Shown: in pieces, positions 27,276-35,410 of the stretch
Layout of the letters: every line of letters begins with the position of its first letter
How positions within the stretch are numbered: the first letter of the stretch is position 1
DNA from: Stigmatella aurantiaca DW4/3-1
GTDB taxonomy: Bacteria; Myxococcota; Myxococcia; Myxococcales; Myxococcaceae
Reading direction: 5' to 3'
DNA length: 64,000 bases
Assembly: GCF_000165485.1 (NCBI RefSeq)
Contig: NC_014623.1
Coordinates: 5,846,893 to 5,910,892, forward strand
Made by a program: the position numbers and the translations under genes
Notes under the pieces: model-generated
What the model was told of the DNA's origin: nothing
Database searches by the model: none
Seen by the model: only the letters and a program-made list of their open reading frames with translations

Positions 27276-27701
27276 TCAGGTGTTCTCAGCCCGGCGCTTG
27301 AAAGCCTCAAGCAGTTTGGGCAGCGACGATTCCACCAGGGTGTTGACGATGCTCTTGGGGACCAGGGCGCCGAGCACCATCTCCGCCGTATAGGTGGCCT
27401 TGGTCTGTCCCTCGCCCGCGGGCTCCAGCACCCAGCTGCCCTTGTTGTCCTTCATGAATTCGCCGTCCACGAAGCTCCAGCTCATCCGGGTGGGGCGCTC
27501 TTCCTTGACGCGGATGGTGTACCGGATGGTCTTCACGATATCGACCTTGTAGTGGACGTTGACCTCGTTGCCTTGCCGGTTCGAGGTGCGGACCTCCTTC
27601 ACCTCGGGGAGGAACTCCGCGTACTTCTCGTACTGGGTGACGATGTCGAACACCTTCTCCACGGGGGCATTGATGACGATCGATCGGCTGGCGCCTGGCA
27701 T
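27276..27701 (-). CDS. SRPBCC / coenzyme Q-binding (COQ10)-like protein
   Basis: A 141-residue helix-grip (START-like) protein: SRSIVINAPVEKVFDIVTQYEKYAEFLPEVKEVR is typical of the COQ10/RatA-like polyketide-cyclase superfamily, and SWVLEPAGEGQTKATYTAEM matches the later strands. Members bind ubiquinone or other hydrophobic ligands in an internal cavity. The family is broad and no polyketide genes are adjacent, so a ubiquinone chaperone or lipid-binding role is the best guess. It follows glpX by 36 bp on the same strand and may be the last gene of that transcript. Confidence 0.88.
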   Translation of the reverse strand: MPGASRSIVINAPVEKVFDIVTQYEKYAEFLPEVKEVRTSNRQGNEVNVHYKVDIVKTIRYTIRVKEERPTRMSWSFVDGEFMKDNKGSWVLEPAGEGQTKATYTAEMVLGALVPKSIVNTLVESSLPKLLEAFKRRAENT

Positions 27702-27737
27702 GACACTCTCCGGGATGATTCAGCAGGGTGAACGGGC

Positions 27738-28703
27738 TCAGGGAGCGTAGCCCGGCTTCTTGTCGAACTTGTGGACGGACTGCACGAAACGCACGGTCCC
27801 CGTCTTGCTGCGCATGACCACCGAGTGCGTCTCGCAGCCGCCGCCGAAGAAGCGCACGCCCTTGAGGAAATCCCCCGAAGTGACCCCCGTGGCGGCGAAC
27901 ATCACCTCGCCCTGCGCGAGTTCCTCTGCTGTGTAGATCTTCCCGATGTCGGAGATGCCCATCTTCTTCGCGCGGTCGATCTCCTCGGCGTTGCGCGGCA
28001 CGAGGCGGCCTTGCATGTCCCCACCCACGCAGCGGATGGCCGCCGCGGCGATGACGCCCTCGGGCGCGCCGCCGATGCCCATCAGCACCTCCACACCCGT
28101 GTCCTCGAAGCAGGTCGAGATGGCGCCCGCCACGTCCCCATCCTCGATGAGGCGGATGCGCGCCCCCGCGTGCCGCACCTCCTTGATGAGGTCCACGTGC
28201 CGCTCCCGGTCGAGGATGACGACGGTGAGATCCTCCACGTAGACCTTCATCCGCTCCGCGATGGAGCGGAGGTTCTCCGTGGGGCTCTTGCGCAGATCAA
28301 TGGCCCCCCGGGCCCGGGGCCCTACCGCCAGCTTCTCCATGTACGTGTCCGGGGCGTTGAGCAACCCGCCCCTGCCCGCCATGGCCACCACGGAGATGGA
28401 GCCGGGGCGGCCATAGGCACAGAGGTTGGTGCCCTCGAGCGGATCCAGGGCAATGTCCACCTCGGGGGCCCCGGCGTCCCGCCGCCCCACCCGCTCACCG
28501 ATGTAGAGCATGGGCGCCTCGTCGCGCTCGCCTTCCCCAATGACGACGGTGCCATCGATGTGCAGTGCGTCAAAGGCCCGGCGCATGGCATCCACCGCCG
28601 CCTGGTCCGACTCGTTCTTGGTGCCACGGCCCATCAGGCGGGCGGAGGCGATGGCCGCCATCTCGGTGACGCGCACAGCCTCGATTGCCAGGTTGCGATC
28701 CAT
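27738..28703 (-). CDS. glpX: Fructose-1,6-bisphosphatase class II
   Basis: A 321-residue GlpX: MDRNLAIEAVRVTEMAAIASARLMGRG, the metal-binding VVIGEGERDEAPML and DPLEGTNLCAYGRPGSISVVAM, and GIGGAPEGVIAAAAIRCVGGDMQGRL. It hydrolyses fructose-1,6-bisphosphate in gluconeogenesis and is lithium-sensitive in characterised members. The ATG at 28703 is preceded by AAGGAG at ideal spacing; the frame extends upstream to 28727 but lacks that site. It sits between the thioesterase (33 bp) and SRPBCC (36 bp) genes. Confidence 0.97.
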   Translation of the reverse strand: MDRNLAIEAVRVTEMAAIASARLMGRGTKNESDQAAVDAMRRAFDALHIDGTVVIGEGERDEAPMLYIGERVGRRDAGAPEVDIALDPLEGTNLCAYGRPGSISVVAMAGRGGLLNAPDTYMEKLAVGPRARGAIDLRKSPTENLRSIAERMKVYVEDLTVVILDRERHVDLIKEVRHAGARIRLIEDGDVAGAISTCFEDTGVEVLMGIGGAPEGVIAAAAIRCVGGDMQGRLVPRNAEEIDRAKKMGISDIGKIYTAEELAQGEVMFAATGVTSGDFLKGVRFFGGGCETHSVVMRSKTGTVRFVQSVHKFDKKPGYAP

Positions 28704-28736
28704 GTCGGGACTCCTTGGGGTAAGCACGGCGGGCCT

Positions 28737-29138
28737 TCAACGAACCTCTTCGAAAAACCGCGTGAGGAGCTCCGGCATGCGCCGGGGCTTGCCGTCACGC
28801 CCCACACAGGCGTGCACGGTGCGGCCCGTGCACAGCAGCGAAGGGGAGTCCCCCTCCCGGAACACCTCATAGGTGAAGGTCAGCGAGGCGTGGCGCAGCT
28901 CGCTCACCGTGGGGCGAATGAGCAGCACATCGTCATAGCGCGCCGAGGCCTTGTACCGGCAGGAGGCCTCGATGACGGGCAACAGAAACCCCTCTTTTTC
29001 CACCTCGCGGTAGCTGCCACCGCGCGCTCGGAAGTATTCGCTGCGAGCGAACTCGAAGTAGCGGAAATAGTTGGCGTAATACACCACGCCCATCTGGTCC
29101 GTATCGCCGTAGATGACCCTCAGCCGCGCCTCGACCAT
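28737..29138 (-). CDS. YbgC/FadM-type acyl-CoA thioesterase
   Basis: A 133-residue single hotdog domain with the YbgC signature GDTDQMGVVYYANYFRYFEFARSEYFR, which contains the catalytic Asp. Family members hydrolyse acyl-CoA thioesters and some accompany the Tol-Pal system or phospholipid metabolism. No tol genes are nearby. The ATG at 29138 was chosen because MVEARLRVIYGDTDQ begins the first strand; the open frame continues upstream to 29366 but overlaps the divergent phosphatase gene. It is probably the first gene of a thioesterase-glpX-SRPBCC transcript. Confidence 0.92.
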   Translation of the reverse strand: MVEARLRVIYGDTDQMGVVYYANYFRYFEFARSEYFRARGGSYREVEKEGFLLPVIEASCRYKASARYDDVLLIRPTVSELRHASLTFTYEVFREGDSPSLLCTGRTVHACVGRDGKPRRMPELLTRFFEEVR

Positions 29139-29223
29139 GCGGGCGCGGACCGTAACAGGGCGGTATTTCACCTCCAAGCAGAAGGGGGCCGGTTTGATTG
29201 CTTCTGACCACCTGGCGGCGAAG

Positions 29224-30879
29224 ATGCGTCTCATGGTGCGCACCCTCGCCCTGATCCTGGTCCTGGTCTCCTTGCCCGCGACCGCCAAGCCGCCCCGGCT
29301 GGCCCTGCTCATCTCCGTGGATGCGCTCGGCACGGACCTGCTGCTGCGCACACGTCCCAAGTTCAAGGGTGGGTTTCGCCAGCTGCTCGATGGGGGCGCC
29401 TTCCACCCCTATGGCCGCTACGAGTACGCCGCGCCCCGCACGGCGGCGGGCCACGCCACCCTCGTCACCGGCGCCAACCCCTGGCGCCACGGCATCATCG
29501 ACAACCGGGTGGTGGATCGCACCACGGGCCAGCCCATGCCCGCCTTCCGCGACGAAACCCACCCAGCCCTGGAGGTCCCCTTGGCCCAGGCGATCTCGGG
29601 CGATGTCAGTCCCCTCAACCTGATGGTGGAGACCGTGGGCGATCGCCTGCGGGACACCACCACCGGACGGGCCAAGGTGGTGGCGCTGTCGGGCAAGGGG
29701 CGCGCCGCCATCCCCATGGCGGGCCGGCTCGGCCAGGCGTACTGGTTCGACGAGACGGTGGGCAAGTTCGTCACCGGCACCTGGTACACGAAGGAGTTCC
29801 CGGCGTGGCTCAAGTCCTTCAACGCGCGCGCGCTTCCGGCAAGCTACTTTTCCGAGCAGTGGACGCTGCTGCTGCCACGGACCGAGTACACGGGAGAAGA
29901 TGAGCGCCCCTTCGAGGGGGACGACGCCGGCCTGGGCCGCACCTTCCCGCATCCGCTCAACGGAGGGCTGGAGGCGCCCGGACCGCGCTCGTATTCGGCC
30001 CTGGGGGGCTCGCCTTTCTCCAATGATCTGCTCGTCCAGGCCGCCAAGGCCGCCATCGCGGGCGAAGGGCTGGGCCGGGACGACGTGCCGGACCTGCTCG
30101 CGGTGAGCTTCAGCGGCACGGACCGGGCCTTCCACACCTATGGGCCTCATTCCTGGGAGATGCAGGACACGCTCTACCGGCTGGATCGCGCGCTGGCGGA
30201 ACTCATCACGGCGGCGGAGCGGGCGGCGGGGGGCCGCGCCAACCTGGTCATCGTGCTCAGCGCGGACCATGGCGGCGCGTCGGTGCCCGAGTCCTGGGCT
30301 TCCGAGGGCGTGGAGTCCCGGCGGCTGAACATGCAACCACTGATGGAGCAACTCGCCCAGGAGCTGCGCGCCCGCTTTGCGCAAACGGACCTGACCACCG
30401 CCCAGGAAGAACTGAACGTGTACCTGCTGGGCAAGGGGCTGGAGACGGGCAAGGTCGAGGGGGCCGCGGTGCGCCGGGCAGCGGCGGAGTGGCTCGCCCG
30501 GCAACCTGGCATCGCCGTGGCGGTGGCGCGGGACGACCTCTTCACGGTGCCGGACGTGGCGGGGATGATGGCCCCGCTTCAGCGCGGCTACTACGCCGGG
30601 CGCAGCGGGGATGTGCTCTTCATCCCCAAGCCCTTCCACGTCATGAGCACCCAGCTGATAGGCACCAACCATGGCGTCCCCTACAGCTACGACCAGCTCG
30701 TCCCCGTGCTCTTCGCGGGCAAGGGGGTGAAGGCAGGAACGTACATGAACGAGATGCCCATGACGGACGTGGCGCCCACACTGGCAGCCCTGCTGGAGCT
30801 GGGCCTGCCCGCCTCCGCCGAGGGCAAACCACGTCCTGAGATCTTCGCGGCGGGACGCAGTGGAGCCGCCGCCCCCTGA
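29224..30879 (+). CDS. Exported PafA-like alkaline phosphatase / phosphodiesterase superfamily protein
   Basis: A 551-residue secreted protein: signal peptide (LALILVLVSLPATA), then an alkaline phosphatase-superfamily core with ALLISVDALGTDLLL (metal Asp), the nucleophile region TAAGHATLVTGANPWRHGI with a Thr nucleophile as in PafA, LAVSFSGTDRAFHTYGPHS (metal Asp and His), LSADHGGASVPESW and TNHGVPYSYDQLVPVLFAG. The domain order matches PafA-type phosphomonoesterases that release phosphate in the periplasm. The start could be ATG 29224 or ATG 29233; both keep the signal peptide. It is divergent from the thioesterase gene and followed by a perfect hairpin. Confidence 0.9.
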   Translation: MRLMVRTLALILVLVSLPATAKPPRLALLISVDALGTDLLLRTRPKFKGGFRQLLDGGAFHPYGRYEYAAPRTAAGHATLVTGANPWRHGIIDNRVVDRTTGQPMPAFRDETHPALEVPLAQAISGDVSPLNLMVETVGDRLRDTTTGRAKVVALSGKGRAAIPMAGRLGQAYWFDETVGKFVTGTWYTKEFPAWLKSFNARALPASYFSEQWTLLLPRTEYTGEDERPFEGDDAGLGRTFPHPLNGGLEAPGPRSYSALGGSPFSNDLLVQAAKAAIAGEGLGRDDVPDLLAVSFSGTDRAFHTYGPHSWEMQDTLYRLDRALAELITAAERAAGGRANLVIVLSADHGGASVPESWASEGVESRRLNMQPLMEQLAQELRARFAQTDLTTAQEELNVYLLGKGLETGKVEGAAVRRAAAEWLARQPGIAVAVARDDLFTVPDVAGMMAPLQRGYYAGRSGDVLFIPKPFHVMSTQLIGTNHGVPYSYDQLVPVLFAGKGVKAGTYMNEMPMTDVAPTLAALLELGLPASAEGKPRPEIFAAGRSGAAAP

Positions 30880-30889
30880 TCAGTCCTGG

Positions 30890-30909
30890 CCTCGCGGCCC
30901 GCCGCGAGG
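30890..30909. terminator. Bidirectional hairpin between convergent genes
   Basis: A perfect 8-bp inverted repeat CCTCGCGG/CCGCGAGG with a 4-nt loop lies 10 bp after the phosphatase stop and 21 bp before the nadC stop. It is not followed by a T-run. Confidence 0.65.
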
Positions 30910-30930
30910 CGGGTCCAGAGACCGCGGAAT

Positions 30931-31815
30931 TCAGGCCCGGGACGCGCGGGCGGAACGCCGGCGCTTCGGCGCTCGAGCCGTGGCGATCTCCAGCGACAAG
31001 TCCATGGACCGTGCCGAGTGGGTGAGAGCGCCCAGCGACACGAAATCCACGCCCAACTTGGCCAGACGGGGCAGCCGCTCCAGGGTGACGCCTCCGGAGA
31101 CTTCCAGGGGAACCCGGCCCGCGGAGAGCTGCACCGACTGACGGATCAGTTCATCGTCCATGTTGTCGAGCATCACCACGTCCGCCCCCTCCGCGACGGC
31201 TTCGGCCAACTGCTGGAGGTTGGTGACTTCGATCTCGATCTTCACCAGGCGGGGCGCGTTGGCACGGGCGCGGCGCAGGGCCTCCTGGATGGAGCCGCCC
31301 ACGGCGGCGATGTGGTTGTCCTTGATGAGGATTCCATCGAAGAGGCCAAACCGGTGGTTGGAGGCCCCTCCCAAGCGGACCGCCTCCTTCGAGAGGCCCC
31401 GCAGTCCAGGGGTGGTCTTCCGAGTATCCAGAATCTGAAGCTTCGAGCCTCGCACGGCCGCGACCGCCTGCCGGGCGAGGGTGGCAATGCCCGACATGCG
31501 TTGAACGATGTTGAGCGCTGTGCGCTCGGCAGCCAGCAACGACCGCAAACGCCCGGAGACCCGCGCCGTCACGGTCTTCGGCTTGACCTCTTCCCCGTCG
31601 TGCCGGAGGAACTCGACCTTCACCTCCGGATCCACGTGGTGGAACACGCGGGCGAATGCACCCAGGCCCGCAAGCACCATCTGTTCCTTGGCCACCAGCT
31701 CTCCGGACCCCAGAGCCTCCGGAGGCACCAAGGCGTTCGAGGTGACATCCCCCGCCGCCCCGAGGTCCTCATCCAACGCGAGGTGAATGAGGCGGTCGAG
31801 GTAGTCATCCTTCAA
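30931..31815 (-). CDS. nadC: Quinolinate phosphoribosyltransferase (decarboxylating)
   Basis: A 294-residue NadC: N-terminal DYLDRLIHLALDEDLGAAGDVTSNALVP, ERTALNIVQRMSGIATLARQ, the PRPP/quinolinate motif ILDTRKTTPGLRGLSKEAVRLGG, HRFGLFDGILIKDNH, KIEIEV, and the C-terminal EVSGGVTLERLPRLAKLGVDFVSLGALTHS. It makes nicotinate mononucleotide from quinolinate and PRPP in NAD synthesis. The extra C-terminus is basic (APKRRRSARASRA). It follows valS by 11 bp and is probably cotranscribed with it. Confidence 0.97.
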   Translation of the reverse strand: MKDDYLDRLIHLALDEDLGAAGDVTSNALVPPEALGSGELVAKEQMVLAGLGAFARVFHHVDPEVKVEFLRHDGEEVKPKTVTARVSGRLRSLLAAERTALNIVQRMSGIATLARQAVAAVRGSKLQILDTRKTTPGLRGLSKEAVRLGGASNHRFGLFDGILIKDNHIAAVGGSIQEALRRARANAPRLVKIEIEVTNLQQLAEAVAEGADVVMLDNMDDELIRQSVQLSAGRVPLEVSGGVTLERLPRLAKLGVDFVSLGALTHSARSMDLSLEIATARAPKRRRSARASRA

Positions 31816-31826
31816 GTCGAGTCTCC

Positions 31827-34800
31827 TTACCGCCTGGCGCGGGCCGGGCTTTTCTTCCCGGCCTTCTTCGCCGCGGCTTTCCGAGCGACTGGCTTCTTCG
31901 GGGCCCCCTTCTTCACGGCGGCCTTCTTGGCCACCGCACCCTTCTTCGCTGCGGCGCCCTTCTTGGAAGCCGTACCCTTCTTCGCTGCGGCACCCTTCTT
32001 GGCGGGAGCACTCTTCTTGGCCACCGCGCCCTTCTTGGCGGGAGCGCTCTTCTTGGAAGCAGCGGCCTTCTTGGCGGGAGCGCTCTTCTTGGCGGCGGAA
32101 GCCTTCTGGGCGACGGGCTTCTTCACGGCCGCGGCCTTGCGGGCGGGAGGCTTGGCGGCGGCGGGAGCCTTGCGCGGGGCAGGCTTCTTCGTGGACCGGC
32201 CTTCGGCTACCGAGGGGGTTGGCGCGGAGCGCTCGTCGCCACCTTGCTTGGCCTTGTCGAACTCGCGCATGGCGTCGTCCACAAGCCCCATGCTCATGTA
32301 CGCAACGCCCAGATCATGGTGGTCCTTCGCGGACAACCCTTCCTTCGTGCCTTCACGCAGCCGGTTCAAGGCGTCCTGAACCTGGGGGTCCACCGCCGCG
32401 GGCGGAGCGTCTCTCTCGAGGTCTCCCTTGAGTTCCTTGCCCAGATCCACGCCGCCATCCGAGGGCGCCGACGGGATCACCTTCACGTGAGCCGTCGCGG
32501 AGGCCTCTGGCGGGATTTCCTCTTCTTCGGGTCGAATCTCTTCGGGCATGGCTGCCTCCGGGGCAATCCGGCTGAGGTGCTCCTGCAACTTCGCCTTACG
32601 AGCCTTCAACTCCTCGACCCGCGCCCGATCTTTCTCCACGACCTCGGGAGGAGCCTTGGCGACGAAGTTCGGGTTCTCCAGCTTGCGCAGCACACCGGCC
32701 AGTTCCTGCTCCGCCCGGGCGATCTCCTTGCTCAAACGTTCTTGCTCGGCATCCACGTCAATGAGCCCGGCCAGCGGCACGTAGATCTCCATCTCCGGGC
32801 CGACGATGGCCGCGGACTGGGGCGGCTTGCGTCCGGGCGCATCCACGTGAATCGAGGCCAACCCCGCCAGGGGCATCAGGTAGCCACGCCACCGGTCCAG
32901 CGTGTCGCGCAAGGCGGCGTTGGGGCTCTGGATGTGCGCCACGAGCCGGGCCGAAGGCGACAGGTTGCTCTCGCCGCGGATGGTGCGGATCCCCTCGATG
33001 GCGGAGATGACGGGCGCCATCTCGGCCTCGGCGGCGGCATCCTCCAGCCGCGAGTCCGGTTCCGGATACGGCGAGAGCATGATCGAATCCACCGTCCGGG
33101 GCAGCGGCAGCTTCTGCCAGATCTCCTCCGTGATGAACGGCATGATCGGATGGAGCAACCGCAGGATGCGATCCAGGCAGAAGATGAGCACCGCGCGGGT
33201 GCTGTCCTTGGCGCGCTCGTCATCTCCGTAGAGCGCCCCCTTGGACAGCTCGATGTACCAGTCACAGAACTCGGACCAGAGGAACTGATACAGCGTGGAG
33301 GCCGCCTCGGAGAAGGCGAACGCCTCCAGGGCCTGCCGGGTGTCCACGATGGCGCGCTGGAGCCGGGCGAGGATCCACCGGTCCGCCAGCGTCAGCTCGC
33401 GCTGCTTGATGGGCCGGGTGTCGAGCTGGAAGCCGCCGAGGTTCATCAGCGCGAAACGGCTGGCATTCCACAGCTTGTTGCAGAAGGCCTTGTAGCCCCC
33501 CACACGCTCCATCGAGAGCCGGATGTCACGGCCCTGCTGGGTGAGCGAGGCCAGCGTGAAGCGCAGCGCGTCCGCGCCAAAAGCGGGCATTCCCTGGGGG
33601 AACTTGTTACGCAGGGTGGGAGAGAGCGTCTCCAGGGTAGCGCCATGAATGATGTCGAGGGGATCGATGACGTTCCCCTTGGTCTTCGACATCTTCTCGC
33701 CCTTCTCGTCCCGCACCATGGCGTGCAGGTAGACGGTGCGGAAGGGCACATCGCCCATGAAGTGCAGGCCCATCATCATCATCCGGGCGACCCAGAAGAA
33801 GATGATGTCGTGGCCCGTCTCCATGACGGACGTGGGATAGAAGGTCTTCAGTTCGGGGGTCTTCTCCGGCCAGCCCAAGGTGGAAAAGGGCCACAGCGCG
33901 GACGAGAACCACGTGTCCAGCACGTCCGGATCTTGCGTGAAGGCATGTCCGGCGCACTGGGGACACGCCGTGGGCTGCTGGCGCGCCACGATGGGCGTGG
34001 CCCGGGCGTAATCGATGCCCCCCACCCGCACCGTCGGAGCATCCTCGGGAAGGTCCGTGTCGTCCCCCACCCGAGGGCTGCAAGCGTTGCAGTAGTAGGC
34101 GGGCACCTGGTGGCCCCACCAGAGCTGGCGGCTGATGCACCAGTCATGGATGTTGCGCATCCACTGGAAGTAGGTGTTCGTCCACGTCTCGGGAACGAAC
34201 TTCGTGCGCCCCTGTTCCACCGCCTCGATGGCCGGCTTCGCCAGCGGCTCGATCTTCACGAACCACTGCGGAGACAGCCGCGGCTCGACCACCGTGGAGC
34301 AGCGCTGGCAGATGCCGATGGAGAGCGCGTGCGGCTCTTCCTTCTCCAGCAGCCCCTGGAGCGACAGATCCTCGAGCACCCGCTTGCGCGCCTCGTAGCG
34401 GTCCAGCCCCGCGTATGAGCCGGTCTCCTTATTGGTGCGCGCCTGATCGTCGAAGATGGAGATCATCGGCAGGTTGTGCCGGAGCCCCGTCTGGTAGTCG
34501 TTGAAGTCGTGCGCCGGCGTCACCTTCACCACGCCCGTGCCGAACTCCATGCTCACCAGTTCCGCATCGGCGACGATGGGAATCTCCCGTTCGACGAGCG
34601 GCAGCAGGACGGTGCCACCCGCGAGCCCCTGATAGCGCGGATCCTCCGGGTGGACGGCCACCGCGGTGTCTCCCAGCATCGTCTCCGGGCGGGTGGTGGC
34701 CACGGTCAAGGCCCGGTCCGTGCCCTTGACCGGATAGCGGATGTGCCAGATCGAGCCCTTCTTCTCCTCGTGCTCGACCTCCAGATCGCTTAACGCGGTG

Positions 34801-35357
34801 TGGCACGAGGGGCACCAGTTGATGAGCTTCTGGGCCCGGTAGATGAGCCCCTCCTCGTGCAACCGGACGAAGACCTCCCGCACCGCGGCCGAGGACTTCT
34901 CGTCCATCGTGAAGCGCTCGCGGTCCCAGTCCAGCGAGGCCCCCAGGAACTTGTGCTGATCCCCGATGCGCCGGCCGTACTTGTCCTTCCACTGCCAGAC
35001 GCGCTTGAGGAACTCCTGGCGCCCCAGATCGTGACGGCTCTTCTTCTCCGTCTTCTTCAGCTCCTTCTCCACCACCATCTGGGTGGCGATGCCCGCATGG
35101 TCGATGCCGGGCATCCAGAGGGCGTTGTAGCCGCTCATCCGCTTCCACCGGATGAGGATGTCCTCGATGGTGGCGGTCAGCGCGTGGCCCAGGTGCAGGC
35201 TGCCCGTCACGTTGGTCGGCGGCAGCACGATGCTGAAGGGAGGTTTGTCGGAGGTGGCTTCGGCGTGGAAGTAGTTGCGCTCCAGCCACCAGGCGTACCA
35301 GCGGTTCTCGACCTCGGTGGGCTCGTAAGCCTTGGACAATTCGATGGGATCGGTCAT
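31827..35357 (-). CDS. valS: Valyl-tRNA synthetase with TPR-like insert and Lys/Ala-rich tail
   Basis: A 1176-residue protein. Residues 1 to about 930 are a complete ValRS: HIGH-type motif in PPTNVTGSLHLGHAL, KMSKTKGNVIDP (KMSKS), WCISRQLWWGHQVPAYYC, and the C-terminal coiled-coil arm (DAEQERLSKEIARAEQELAGVLRKLENPNF). It charges tRNA-Val and edits Thr. About 246 residues are extra: an acidic Pro/Glu linker, a TPR-like helix pair (HHDLGVAYMSMGLVDDAMREFDKAKQ, about 1009-1037), and a 124-residue tail (about 1053-1176) of repeated AAAKK, SAPAKK and KGAAAKK units, like histone H1 or AlgP. The tail sets it apart from standard ValRS (about 900-950 residues). It is flanked by romR upstream (53 bp) and nadC downstream (11 bp). 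Confidence 0.96.
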   Translation of the reverse strand: MTDPIELSKAYEPTEVENRWYAWWLERNYFHAEATSDKPPFSIVLPPTNVTGSLHLGHALTATIEDILIRWKRMSGYNALWMPGIDHAGIATQMVVEKELKKTEKKSRHDLGRQEFLKRVWQWKDKYGRRIGDQHKFLGASLDWDRERFTMDEKSSAAVREVFVRLHEEGLIYRAQKLINWCPSCHTALSDLEVEHEEKKGSIWHIRYPVKGTDRALTVATTRPETMLGDTAVAVHPEDPRYQGLAGGTVLLPLVEREIPIVADAELVSMEFGTGVVKVTPAHDFNDYQTGLRHNLPMISIFDDQARTNKETGSYAGLDRYEARKRVLEDLSLQGLLEKEEPHALSIGICQRCSTVVEPRLSPQWFVKIEPLAKPAIEAVEQGRTKFVPETWTNTYFQWMRNIHDWCISRQLWWGHQVPAYYCNACSPRVGDDTDLPEDAPTVRVGGIDYARATPIVARQQPTACPQCAGHAFTQDPDVLDTWFSSALWPFSTLGWPEKTPELKTFYPTSVMETGHDIIFFWVARMMMMGLHFMGDVPFRTVYLHAMVRDEKGEKMSKTKGNVIDPLDIIHGATLETLSPTLRNKFPQGMPAFGADALRFTLASLTQQGRDIRLSMERVGGYKAFCNKLWNASRFALMNLGGFQLDTRPIKQRELTLADRWILARLQRAIVDTRQALEAFAFSEAASTLYQFLWSEFCDWYIELSKGALYGDDERAKDSTRAVLIFCLDRILRLLHPIMPFITEEIWQKLPLPRTVDSIMLSPYPEPDSRLEDAAAEAEMAPVISAIEGIRTIRGESNLSPSARLVAHIQSPNAALRDTLDRWRGYLMPLAGLASIHVDAPGRKPPQSAAIVGPEMEIYVPLAGLIDVDAEQERLSKEIARAEQELAGVLRKLENPNFVAKAPPEVVEKDRARVEELKARKAKLQEHLSRIAPEAAMPEEIRPEEEEIPPEASATAHVKVIPSAPSDGGVDLGKELKGDLERDAPPAAVDPQVQDALNRLREGTKEGLSAKDHHDLGVAYMSMGLVDDAMREFDKAKQGGDERSAPTPSVAEGRSTKKPAPRKAPAAAKPPARKAAAVKKPVAQKASAAKKSAPAKKAAASKKSAPAKKGAVAKKSAPAKKGAAAKKGTASKKGAAAKKGAVAKKAAVKKGAPKKPVARKAAAKKAGKKSPARARR
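31830..32201 (-). repeat. Lys/Ala-rich degenerate repeat in the 3' end of valS
   Basis: The DNA encoding the ValRS tail consists of imperfect copies of units encoding Ala-Pro-Ala-Lys-Lys and Lys-Gly-Ala-Ala-Ala-Lys-Lys, seen on the plus strand as repeated GGCGGGAGCGCTCTTCTTGG and GCACCCTTCTTCG blocks. It is repeat-prone, so length may vary between strains. Confidence 0.8.
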
Positions 35358-35410
35358 TGCGAAGGGCCGGCCTCAGGACCGGCAGGCAATCAGGGTCGTG
35401 GGAGATGAAT

